A DNA stretch of 10,017 bases from Clostridia bacterium (GTDB lineage: Bacteria; Bacillota; Peptococcia; DRI-13; DTU073), in contig DUTO01000085.1 of assembly GCA_012842035.1 (NCBI GenBank), forward strand, positions 1 through 10,017, read 5' to 3'. Made by a program: the position numbers and the translations under genes. Under the pieces are notes generated by a model. The model was not told where the DNA came from. It did not search any database and saw nothing but the letters and a program-made list of their open reading frames with translations. Position 1 is the stretch's first letter. Every line of letters starts with the position of its first letter. Of this stretch, positions 1 to 6,444 are shown piece by piece.

Positions 1-767
1 GAAGTAAGTTGTTCCGGGAAAACAGGTGCTTGTCCACGGTTATATTCGTCTTGCAGAATTTCTAAAGTTGCCGGAGGCAGATAAGAAGTTAATTCTTGTA
101 GTAAGGTTAAAAACTGGGTAGGACTTTGGGTTAAGTGATTACGGATAGCATTTGCACTCGGGAAAGGATTTTGCGGGAGAGTCTTATCTAAATAATCTGC
201 TCCTTGACGTTTAATCATCACGGGATTTAAGGAGAGGTTTTGTTCTTGGAGAATTTGCAGGTAGGTGAGAGCCAGAATGTTATTGGGGCTTTGTAAAAGT
301 TGCGAGTGTTGAGATAACTCCGGGGGCAGTGCTTGGATTCTCGCTTGCGGAAAAGAAAGCCCTGTCCGGAGTAATTGTTGCAGACGTTGTTGGTAGGAAG
401 GGGGCTCTTCGGCTAGAAGGGCAGCTGTTTTTTGCAAGAGAGTAGGATTGACAGTTTCTACCCCAAAAGCCAAGTGAGAAACGATTCCGGTGTGGGCTAA
501 TGTTTCGATGCCCCCGCGGGCAAACCAGTAGGCACTGTGTGTAGCATAAAGAACAGGTAATTCAAAAACCAAATCCACGCCATTTTGGATAGCCATTTTG
601 GCTCGTGCCCATTTATTAGTAAAAGCCGGTTCACCACGTTGCAGAAAGTTTCCACTGAGGACACAGATGACTTCTTGAGCGGCAGTTCTTTTTTTAGCTG
701 TTTGCAGATGATAGAGGTGTCCGTTATGAAAAGGATTATATTCGGCGATGATTCCGATGATGTTCAT
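1..767 (-). CDS. tmcAL: tRNA(Met) cytidine acetate ligase TmcAL, N-terminal part (runs off the left edge)
   Basis: Reading the complement from an ATG at 767 gives 255 uninterrupted codons to the window edge, so the C-terminal part is missing; the B. subtilis homologue (YlbM) is about 415 residues as I recall. TmcAL uses ATP and acetate to make N4-acetylcytidine at the wobble position of elongator tRNA(Met). The N-terminus has the nucleotidyltransferase signature EYNPFHNGH (residues 9-17, HxGH at 14-17). Family blocks LSGNFLQRGEP and KWARAKMA follow, then GVDLVFELP, SPNNILAL and, near residue 220, SANAIR, which resembles the second ATP-binding motif. An AGGGGGAG ribosome binding site lies at 777-784, 9 nt from the start. 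It is transcribed divergently from pta. Its coding strand is C-rich, unlike the + strand genes. Identification is confident from family motifs. Confidence 0.93.
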   Translation of the reverse strand, partial: MNIIGIIAEYNPFHNGHLYHLQTAKKRTAAQEVICVLSGNFLQRGEPAFTNKWARAKMAIQNGVDLVFELPVLYATHSAYWFARGGIETLAHTGIVSHLAFGVETVNPTLLQKTAALLAEEPPSYQQRLQQLLRTGLSFPQARIQALPPELSQHSQLLQSPNNILALTYLQILQEQNLSLNPVMIKRQGADYLDKTLPQNPFPSANAIRNHLTQSPTQFLTLLQELTSYLPPATLEILQDEYNRGQAPVFPEQLT

Positions 768-791
768 GTCATCATTCTCCCCCTAAAAAAC

Positions 792-808
792 ATTTTCCAT
801 AGGAAAAT
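792..808. promoter_or_regulatory. perfect 17-bp palindrome in the tmcAL/pta divergent region
   Basis: ATTTTCC and GGAAAAT form a perfect 7-bp inverted repeat around a 3-nt centre (ATA). It lies between two divergent genes, 24 nt upstream of the tmcAL start and 65 nt upstream of the pta start. Position and symmetry fit a repressor operator, but I recognise no regulator for it, and a short hairpin in the tmcAL leader is equally possible. I could not identify a convincing promoter on either strand in this 106-bp region. Confidence 0.35.
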
Positions 809-873
809 AAAAACTTATGGCGAAATGATTAGATAATAAGTTAATGTATATTATAACAGAGGAGGACCGGGAA

Positions 874-1869
874 ATGAATTTAATTGCTCAGATTAAAGAA
901 AAGGCGAGAAAAAATAAGCGAACCATTATTTTAGCAGAAGGTACAGAGAAGCGTATCGTCACGGCAGCCGGAAGAATTACTAAGGAAGGATTAGCTAATT
1001 TAATTTTAGTGGGTGAAGAAGAAGAGGTAAAGGCTGTTGCCGAAAAAGTAGGAACAGACTTAGCCGAAATTAAAGTTATTAATCCGGTAAAAGCGCAGAA
1101 TTTTTCGTTGTATGCGGAAGAATTGTATCAATTGCGTAAACATAAAGGCATTACTTTAGAAGATGCGGAAAAACTTGTGGCCCAAAACTTGTATTTTGGG
1201 GCGATGATGATTTATCAAGGAGAAGCTGAGGGGATGGTAGCCGGGGCTCAGAATGCTACTAGCGATGTTTTGCGTCCGGCTTTACAGATTATTAAAACTG
1301 CCCCCGGTATTTCTTCCGTATCCGGTGCTTTTCTGATGATTAGTCCTTACCAAGAATATGGAGAAGAGGGAGTTTTACTTTTTGCTGACTGTGCCGTTAA
1401 TCCTCAGCCTACTGCCGAACAGCTTGCGGAGATAGCCATTGTATCTGCACAGACGGCAAGGTCTTTAATTGGTCTTGAGCCTAAAGTGGGTATGCTTTCT
1501 TTTTCCACAAAAGGAAGTGCGCAACATGAGTTTATTGATAAAGTTGTTGAGGCCACTCGCTTGGCTAAGGAAAAAGACCCTGATTTGATTATTGATGGTG
1601 AGTTACAGGCAGATACAGCTTTAGTACCTGAGGTAGGGGCATCTAAAGCGCCCGGTAGTGTTGTTGCCGGTCAAGCGAATGTTTTGGTTTTCCCTGATTT
1701 ACAGGCCGGAAATATTAGCTATAAGTTAGTACAGCGTTTCGGTAAGGCGGAAGCTGTTGGTCCTATTTTGCAGGGGATGGCTAAGCCTGTAAATGATTTA
1801 TCGAGGGGTTGTAGTGTAGAGGATATTGTGAATATGGTGGCGATTACTGCTTGTCAAAACTTGAGTTAA
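874..1869 (+). CDS. pta: phosphate acetyltransferase
   Basis: This 331-residue protein interconverts acetyl-CoA plus phosphate with acetyl phosphate plus CoA in the cytoplasm; with acetate kinase it forms the acetate/ATP branch of fermentation. Length matches the short, single-domain Pta class. Visible family blocks are AEGTEKRIV near residue 25, GMVAGAQNATSDVLRPAL near 119-137, the block ISSVSGAFLM, and a C-terminal GPILQGMAKPVNDLSRGCS. In the last block S310-R311 and D317 appear to match the catalytic Ser-Arg and Asp of the Methanosarcina thermophila enzyme. An upstream ATG at 844 would add ten residues but has no ribosome binding site. The ATG at 874 follows AGAGGAGGA with about 7 nt spacing, so I chose it. 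No ackA is adjacent. A phosphotransbutyrylase is less likely given the strong Pta blocks. Confidence 0.95.
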   Translation: MNLIAQIKEKARKNKRTIILAEGTEKRIVTAAGRITKEGLANLILVGEEEEVKAVAEKVGTDLAEIKVINPVKAQNFSLYAEELYQLRKHKGITLEDAEKLVAQNLYFGAMMIYQGEAEGMVAGAQNATSDVLRPALQIIKTAPGISSVSGAFLMISPYQEYGEEGVLLFADCAVNPQPTAEQLAEIAIVSAQTARSLIGLEPKVGMLSFSTKGSAQHEFIDKVVEATRLAKEKDPDLIIDGELQADTALVPEVGASKAPGSVVAGQANVLVFPDLQAGNISYKLVQRFGKAEAVGPILQGMAKPVNDLSRGCSVEDIVNMVAITACQNLS

Positions 1870-1925
1870 AAAATATTTTAGACTAGATACTGCCTCGGGT
1901 ATCCGTAGCTTTGGTCAGAACGTGC

Positions 1926-1955
1926 TTGACAATATTTTATGATGTTTTATATAAT
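1926..1955 (+). promoter_or_regulatory. sigma-A-type promoter for yceD-rpmF
   Basis: A perfect -35 box TTGACA (1926-1931) and a perfect -10 box TATAAT (1950-1955) are separated by 18 bp. The predicted start is near 1962, leaving a leader of about 29 nt before yceD, which starts at 1991 behind AGAGGTG. This is the strongest promoter I can see in the window and suits the high demand for a ribosomal protein. Confidence 0.85.
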
Positions 1956-1979
1956 GGAGTAGCTTGCTCGTATTATATA
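1948..1979. repeat. 8-bp inverted repeat spanning the yceD promoter -10 box and leader
   Basis: TATATAAT (1948-1955, which contains the -10 box) and ATTATATA (1972-1979) are exact reverse complements separated by 16 bp. The second arm runs up to the yceD ribosome binding site. It could be a two-half-site operator, or chance in AT-rich DNA around a -10 box. As RNA only the downstream arm would be transcribed, so a leader hairpin is not expected. Confidence 0.3.
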
Positions 1980-1990
1980 GAGGTGCGTAG

Positions 1991-2515
1991 ATGAAGATTA
2001 ATATTGCTAAGTTATGGCAGGAAATTGGGGCTCAAGAAGACTTTGCTTTTGTCTGGAAAGATTTATCCGAAGATGGGGGGGAGTTTTCTTTAATTAAGCC
2101 GATACAGGTAAATGGGCATGTGTCTAATCAGGGTAATTTTTTAGAATTAGTAATGAGGATTAAGACAGAGGTTATGCTTCCTTGTAGTCGATGTTTAGAT
2201 GAAGTAAAATTACCGCTTGATTTAGAGGTAGCAGATCAGTATTATTCTGAAGCAGAGTGGTCAAACTTATCTGAAGTTGATGAAGAGGATAGTTCAGCCG
2301 TGTTTTTATTAGCAGGAGATTGGCTTGATTTAAAAAAGATTGTGCGAGAAAATATCTTGCTCAACTTACCCATGCGTATTATTTGTACACCTGATTGTCC
2401 GGGAATTTGCCCTAAATGTGGTCAGAACTTGAAAGAAGGTCAGTGTAATTGTCGTCGCCAGGAGCTTGACCCTCGTTTTGCAGTATTAGCACAGTTAAAA
2501 AAGAAAATGGAATAG
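1991..2515 (+). CDS. yceD: YceD/DUF177 family protein, linked to rpmF
   Basis: This 174-residue cytoplasmic protein belongs to the DUF177 (YceD) family, nearly always encoded directly before rpmF. In E. coli and plants the family is linked to 23S rRNA accumulation and ribosome assembly; the exact biochemical role in Firmicutes is not settled. The family signature PCSRCL (C65, C68) is followed by an acidic stretch (residues 95-101). A C-terminal cysteine-rich block has C132, C136, C140, C143, C152 and C154, as in CPGICPKCGQNL, and probably binds zinc. The DPRFAVLAQL ending is also typical. The start follows AGAGGTG (1979-1985) with 5 nt spacing. It is 24 bp upstream of rpmF and shares its promoter and terminator. 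Confidence 0.9.
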   Translation: MKINIAKLWQEIGAQEDFAFVWKDLSEDGGEFSLIKPIQVNGHVSNQGNFLELVMRIKTEVMLPCSRCLDEVKLPLDLEVADQYYSEAEWSNLSEVDEEDSSAVFLLAGDWLDLKKIVRENILLNLPMRIICTPDCPGICPKCGQNLKEGQCNCRRQELDPRFAVLAQLKKKME

Positions 2516-2539
2516 TTTAAATGAAAGGAGGAGGGGCTA

Positions 2540-2728
2540 ATGGGTGTACCACAAGGTCGCCGTTCTAAAGCTAGAGGTCGCCGCAGAAGGGCAGAGATAA
2601 TGAAATTAAAAACATCCGGTTTTGTATTGTGTTCTAAATGTCATGAGCCAAAACAGTCACACAGGGTATGTCCTTCTTGTGGTTATTATAAGAATCGTGA
2701 GGTTATTCCCCAAGAAGCACAAGCTTAA
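2540..2728 (+). CDS. rpmF: 50S ribosomal protein bL32
   Basis: This 62-residue basic protein is a large-subunit ribosomal component. The start MGVPQGRRSKARGRRRRA matches the L32 N-terminal tail. Four cysteines, C31-x2-C34 and C44-x2-C47, mark the zinc-binding (C+) form, followed by the typical GYYKNREV. The ribosome binding site AAAGGAGGAGG (about 2523-2533) is very strong. The tail has QGRR where many homologues have a K-R-rich segment, a mild variation. It is cotranscribed with yceD and is followed by a terminator, so it is probably separate from the fap/fab operon despite adjacency. Confidence 0.97.
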   Translation: MGVPQGRRSKARGRRRRAEIMKLKTSGFVLCSKCHEPKQSHRVCPSCGYYKNREVIPQEAQA

Positions 2729-2750
2729 TAAGTATTACTAAGAAACAAAA

Positions 2751-2792
2751 AGAGAGAGCCGTAAAACAGGGCTTTCTTTTTTTTTATTTTTT
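2751..2792 (+). terminator. rho-independent terminator after rpmF
   Basis: A 10-bp stem (2751-2760 with 2770-2779, two G-T pairs, core AGCC/GGCT) encloses a 9-nt loop. A long T-run (nine T at 2777-2785, one A, then six T) follows. It lies 22 bp after the rpmF stop codon and 14 bp before the fapR promoter, so it separates the yceD-rpmF and fapR units. Confidence 0.88.
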
Positions 2793-2805
2793 AAGCTAAA
2801 TTCAC

Positions 2806-2834
2806 TTGCCAAAAATATGAAGTACATTTATACT
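2806..2834 (+). promoter_or_regulatory. sigma-A-type promoter of the fapR-plsX-fab operon
   Basis: The -35 box TTGCCA (2806-2811) and -10 box TATACT (2829-2834) are separated by 17 bp, each one base off consensus. The predicted start is near 2841, inside the palindrome listed next, which gives a leader of about 30 nt to fapR. Confidence 0.75.
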
Positions 2835-2851
2835 AGGTATTGATACCTGGT
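2832..2851. promoter_or_regulatory. probable FapR operator
   Basis: The half-sites ACTAGGTAT (2832-2840) and ATACCTGGT (2843-2851) form a 9-bp inverted repeat with one mismatch and a 2-bp centre. It overlaps the last bases of the -10 box and the predicted start point, where bound protein would block RNA polymerase. The core resembles known FapR boxes, which contain AGTACCT-like half-sites, and it sits directly before fapR, an autoregulated gene in Bacillus. Assignment rests on position and resemblance. Confidence 0.7.
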
Positions 2852-2871
2852 GACAAAAGGAGCGAAAAACT

Positions 2872-3438
2872 ATGGCTAAAAAGCTTGATAAGAAAAGGCG
2901 ACAGTTAGAATTACTGAAATTAATTGAGACAAATCCCTTTGTTACTGATGAAGAATTAGCTAAACATTTTGCTGTTTCTGTACAGACAATTCGTTTAGAT
3001 CGGTTAGAATTAGATATTCCGGAATTGCGGATGCGTATGATCCAAGTGGCTGAGCAAGCACATCAGAAAGTTAAATCGATGGTAGCACATGAAATGGTAG
3101 GAGAGTTAATAGAATTGCAATTAGGTAAGTTTGCTACATCTATTTTAAAAGTGAGTCGTGAAATGGTAGCTGAAAAAAGTCAGGTTTGTCGAGCCGATTA
3201 TCTTTTTGCTCAGGCTAATGCTTTGGCAGCGGCTTTAATTGATGCCGAAATTGTTTTGACAGGAAGTGCAAGATTGCGTTTTCGTCGGCCCGTATATTTG
3301 CATGAAAAAATTAGAGCACATGCTTTTTTAGCTAGAAAAAAAATTAATAAATATTTGATTAAAGTTGTTTCCCGCGTGGGAACAGAAGAAGTATTTGTAG
3401 GTAAGTTTATTTTTGTGGCCAAACAGGAGGTAAATTAA
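2872..3438 (+). CDS. fapR: FapR, malonyl-CoA-responsive repressor of fatty acid and phospholipid genes
   Basis: This 188-residue protein matches FapR in length and order. A DeoR-like helix-turn-helix covers residues 9-47 (TDEELAKHFAVSVQTIRLDRLEL). A linker helix near 50-80 follows, then a hot-dog thioesterase-like domain from about 85 to the end. FapR represses lipid synthesis genes and is released when malonyl-CoA binds the hot-dog domain. The ligand-site block is R107-A-D-Y-LFAQAN (N116). From memory, B. subtilis has RGHHLFAQAN, so the usual Gly after the Arg is Ala108 here. The start follows AAAAGGAG with about 9 nt spacing. The stop at 3436-3438 is directly followed by the plsX ATG. First gene of the operon and probably autoregulated through the palindrome at its promoter. 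Confidence 0.95.
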   Translation: MAKKLDKKRRQLELLKLIETNPFVTDEELAKHFAVSVQTIRLDRLELDIPELRMRMIQVAEQAHQKVKSMVAHEMVGELIELQLGKFATSILKVSREMVAEKSQVCRADYLFAQANALAAALIDAEIVLTGSARLRFRRPVYLHEKIRAHAFLARKKINKYLIKVVSRVGTEEVFVGKFIFVAKQEVN

Positions 3439-4446
3439 ATGAAGGTCGTTATTGACGCGATGGGTGGAGACCATGCTCCCCGGGCAATTGTGCAAGGGGC
3501 TATACAAGCACTAAGTCTTGAGCAAAATTTAGAGTTGATTTTAGTAGGACAGAACAAGACAATTAAGCAATGTTTGCCTAAAAAGTATGACACGGAAAGA
3601 CTTAGTATTTATCATTGTGAAGAAGTTATTACGATGGATGAACATCCGGCAATTGCTTATCGTCAAAAAAAGGATGCTTCGATTACAGTAGCCACACGAT
3701 TAGTGAAAGAAAAAAAGGGAGAGGCCGTGATTTCTGCCGGTAATACCGGTGCACAAATGGTAGCGGCACTTTTCGGTTTAGGGCGTCTGCCGGGAATTGA
3801 ACGACCAGCAATCGGTACGGTAATGCCAGGGCTAGCGGGACCTAAACTCCTTTTAGATGCAGGAGCTAATGCTAATTGCAAACCGGAGAATCTCTTGCAG
3901 TTTGCAGAGATGGGCAATGTCTATGCGGAAAAAATATTAGGTATTGCTACTCCCCGGATAGGTTTAGTGAGTAATGGTACCGAACCTTCGAAAGGGAATG
4001 AATTAACGCTTAAAACGTATGAATTACTACAGGAATGTGCGAACCTTAATTTTATTGGTAATGTAGAAGGGAGAGATGTTTTAGCAGGTTCTGTTGATGT
4101 ACTTGTTTGTGATGGTTTTGTCGGCAATATTATTTTAAAAGTATTAGAAGGTACGGCCGGAGGTATTTTTACTCTTTTTAAAGAGGAATTGCAAAAGAAT
4201 ATGCGTAGTAAAGCAGGAACTTTTCTTCTTCTGCCTGCTTTAAAGAAAATTAAGACTAGATTAGATTATGCAGAATATGGAGGAGCACCTCTTTTAGGTG
4301 TAAAAGGGTTAAGCATAATTTGCCATGGTAGTTCTAATGCCTATGCGATTCAAAATGCTATTCGTGTAGCTTCTCTCTGTATTAAAAAGAGGATGGTGCC
4401 AGCTTTAGAGGAGAGTATTAGTGTGCAGAATAGTCAAGATAAGTAG
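3439..4446 (+). CDS. plsX: phosphate acyltransferase PlsX
   Basis: This 335-residue peripheral membrane enzyme converts acyl-ACP plus phosphate into acyl phosphate, the donor that PlsY uses to acylate glycerol-3-phosphate. Visible family blocks are DAMGGDHAP (residues 6-14), ISAGNTGA, LLDAGANANCKPENLLQFA, GLVSNGTEPSKGN, GNVEGRD, VCDGFVGNIILK and YGGAPLLGVKG. The start codon abuts the fapR stop codon, and its AGGAGG site (3425-3430) lies within the end of fapR, so the two genes are probably translationally coupled. Length is usual for the family. It links fatty acid synthesis to phospholipid formation and is a classic FapR-regulon member. Confidence 0.97.
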   Translation: MKVVIDAMGGDHAPRAIVQGAIQALSLEQNLELILVGQNKTIKQCLPKKYDTERLSIYHCEEVITMDEHPAIAYRQKKDASITVATRLVKEKKGEAVISAGNTGAQMVAALFGLGRLPGIERPAIGTVMPGLAGPKLLLDAGANANCKPENLLQFAEMGNVYAEKILGIATPRIGLVSNGTEPSKGNELTLKTYELLQECANLNFIGNVEGRDVLAGSVDVLVCDGFVGNIILKVLEGTAGGIFTLFKEELQKNMRSKAGTFLLLPALKKIKTRLDYAEYGGAPLLGVKGLSIICHGSSNAYAIQNAIRVASLCIKKRMVPALEESISVQNSQDK

Positions 4447-4474
4447 GAAAGAAAAGAGAAAGTCGGTGAAGTTG

Positions 4475-5473
4475 ATGGTTAACAAGCTTCGTGCAGTGGG
4501 GATTGTCGGACTTGGTGCCTGGCTACCGGAAGAAAAAATTACGAATCATGACTTAACGAAATTAGTAGATACATCTGATGAATGGATTTTTACACGTACA
4601 GGTATTTCGGAACGACGTAAAGCTGCTGCTGAGGAGGCGGCTTCGGATTTAGGAACAAAGGCCGCGCAAAAAGCTCTTTTGTCGGCCCAAGTTAAGCCGG
4701 AAGAGGTAGACTTAATTATTGTCGCTACGGTAACTCCGGATATGTTTTTTCCTTCCACAGCTTGTTTGATTCAGAAAAACATAGGGGCAACTAAAGCAGT
4801 GGCATTTGATTTATCAGCTGCTTGTTCCGGTTTTTTATATGCTTTAGCTGTGGGGAATCAGTTTGTGGCAACCGGGGCTTATGATACGGTGCTTGTGGTA
4901 GCTACGGAAGTATTAACAAAAATGGTCAATTGGGAAGATCGCAATAGTTGTATTCTTTTTGGTGATGGAGCTGGAGCCGTTGTTTTGCAAACTGTGGAAA
5001 AGGGTACCGGTTTTTTATCTTTTGATTTGGGTGCGGAAGGTATGGGAGCGGAGCTTTTAAAAGTTCCGGCCGGTGGTTCTCGTCAACCTGCCTCTTTAGA
5101 AACAGTACAAAACAAGGAGCATTTTATCATCATGAATGGTAACGAGGTCTTTAAATTTGCCGTAAAAATAATGGGTGAAACGTCTATTAAGGTTTTAGAA
5201 AAAGCCGGTTTATCGCGCGAAGACCTTGATTGTTTAGTACCTCATCAGGCTAATACACGCATTATTACTGCGGCACGAAAAAGATTGGGGCTTTCTGCTG
5301 ATAAAGTCTATGTTAATTTAGATAAATATGGTAATATGTCTAGTGCTTCAATTCCGGTAGCTTTAGTGGAAGCAGTAGAAAAGGGGTATATTCAAAAAGG
5401 GAGTATTGTTCTTTTGGTAGGTTTTGGTGCAGGTTTAACGTGGGGCTCTACAGTAATGAAATGGGTAGTGTAG
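4475..5473 (+). CDS. fabH: beta-ketoacyl-ACP synthase III
   Basis: FabH starts each chain by condensing a short acyl-CoA with malonyl-ACP. The 332-residue protein shows TSDEWIFTRTGI (residues 33-44) and the full catalytic triad: C117 in DLSAACSG, H257 in PHQAN, and N287 in KYGNMSSAS. The C-terminus has the usual GFGAGLTWGS. The reading frame extends upstream to 4421, overlapping plsX, but those residues (KISRKEKRKS) do not resemble FabH. The ATG at 4475 follows GGTGA (4465-4469) with 5 nt spacing, and homology begins just after it. A GTG at 4466 in the same frame is a possible alternative. A 28-bp gap separates it from plsX. Whether it prefers acetyl-CoA or branched primers cannot be read from this. 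Confidence 0.96.
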   Translation: MVNKLRAVGIVGLGAWLPEEKITNHDLTKLVDTSDEWIFTRTGISERRKAAAEEAASDLGTKAAQKALLSAQVKPEEVDLIIVATVTPDMFFPSTACLIQKNIGATKAVAFDLSAACSGFLYALAVGNQFVATGAYDTVLVVATEVLTKMVNWEDRNSCILFGDGAGAVVLQTVEKGTGFLSFDLGAEGMGAELLKVPAGGSRQPASLETVQNKEHFIIMNGNEVFKFAVKIMGETSIKVLEKAGLSREDLDCLVPHQANTRIITAARKRLGLSADKVYVNLDKYGNMSSASIPVALVEAVEKGYIQKGSIVLLVGFGAGLTWGSTVMKWVV

Positions 5474-5488
5474 GGAGGGGGAGAATAG

Positions 5489-6430
5489 ATGATTAAGACA
5501 AAAGTATGTGATCTTTTGCAAATCAAACATCCCATCTTGCAAGGAGGTATGGCCTGGGTAGCTACAGCTGAATTAGCTGCTGCTGTATCCGAGGCCGGGG
5601 GCTTGGGGCTAATCGGGGCTGGGAATGCTCCGGCCGAGGTAGTACGCCAGCAGATTTTACAGGTAAAAACTTTGACTAAAAAACCTTTTGGGGTTAATGT
5701 TTATTATCTTTCACCTTTTGTGGAAGAAGTAATTGAGGTTGTTTTAGAAGAAGAAGTACAGGTTATTACCACGGGGGCCGGTAATCCCGGTAAACATATC
5801 CCGAAATTAAAGGAGAGAGGAATTAAAGTAATTCCCGTTGTTTCTTCAGTAGCTTTAGCTAAACGCATGGAAAAAACAGGTGCCGATGCTTTAATTGCGG
5901 AAGGAATGGAATGTGGAGGACATGTTGGGGCGTTAACGACGATGGCTTTTTTACCTCAGGTTGTTGATGCTGTGGACTTACCTGTTATTGCGGCCGGAGG
6001 AATTGCCGATGGTCGTCAGTTTGCTGCTATTTTGTGTATGGGTGCTCAAGGTGTCCAGATGGGAACACGTTTCATTTGTGCGGCCGAATGTACTGTACAT
6101 GATAATTATAAACAGGCTGTGCTTAAGGCTAAGGATAGGGGAACTGTACTTACCGGATATAGTGGACATTATGTGCGAGTCTTAAAAAACAAATTGACCC
6201 GCGAGTATCAAAACTTAATTAAAGAAGGAGCTAGTGAAGCGGAATTGGAAAAATTAGGCATAGGGAGGTTGCGGGCTGCGGTAGTAGATGGGGATGTACA
6301 AATGGGTTCGTTGATGGCTGGTCAAGTAGCGGCCATGGTGAAAAAAATTCAACCGGCCGAAGAGATAATAGAGGAAATTATCACTGTAGCTGAGCAGGTT
6401 TTACAAGAAAGTAGGAAATTATTTGGTTAA
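5489..6430 (+). CDS. fabK: enoyl-ACP reductase II, FMN-dependent
   Basis: FabK carries out the last reduction of each elongation cycle, enoyl-ACP to acyl-ACP, with FMN and NAD(P)H. The 313-residue protein is a TIM barrel of the nitronate monooxygenase/FabK superfamily. Blocks are HPILQGGMAWVA (14-25), GLGLIGAGN, TTGAGNPGKHI, EGMECGGHVG with the probable catalytic H145, AAGGIADG and GVQMGTRF for FMN phosphate binding. Length and block spelling fit FabK better than nitronate monooxygenase. Its place between fabH and fabD supports a lipid role. A GGGAGGGGGAG site (5473-5483) precedes the ATG by 5 nt. No fabI is seen in the window, so this is probably the main enoyl reductase. A second, divergent family member lies downstream of acpP. 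Confidence 0.93.
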   Translation: MIKTKVCDLLQIKHPILQGGMAWVATAELAAAVSEAGGLGLIGAGNAPAEVVRQQILQVKTLTKKPFGVNVYYLSPFVEEVIEVVLEEEVQVITTGAGNPGKHIPKLKERGIKVIPVVSSVALAKRMEKTGADALIAEGMECGGHVGALTTMAFLPQVVDAVDLPVIAAGGIADGRQFAAILCMGAQGVQMGTRFICAAECTVHDNYKQAVLKAKDRGTVLTGYSGHYVRVLKNKLTREYQNLIKEGASEAELEKLGIGRLRAAVVDGDVQMGSLMAGQVAAMVKKIQPAEEIIEEIITVAEQVLQESRKLFG

Positions 6431-6444
6431 GGAGAAGAATAAAG

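Noticed and set aside
585..836. 83-codon + strand reading frame at the left edge
   Set aside because: It lies antisense to tmcAL, whose reading frame has clear family motifs, and its product resembles nothing known.
844..873. Upstream ATG extending pta by ten residues
   Set aside because: There is no ribosome binding site before it, while the ATG at 874 has a strong one.
1868..1905. Terminator after pta
   Set aside because: An AT palindrome (AAAATATTTT) and a weak GATAC/GTATC repeat with an 8-nt loop are present, but there is no T-run, so termination is not supported.
5961..6185. Overlapping frames on both strands within fabK
   Set aside because: Both are shadows of the FabK reading frame, which carries all the conserved motifs.
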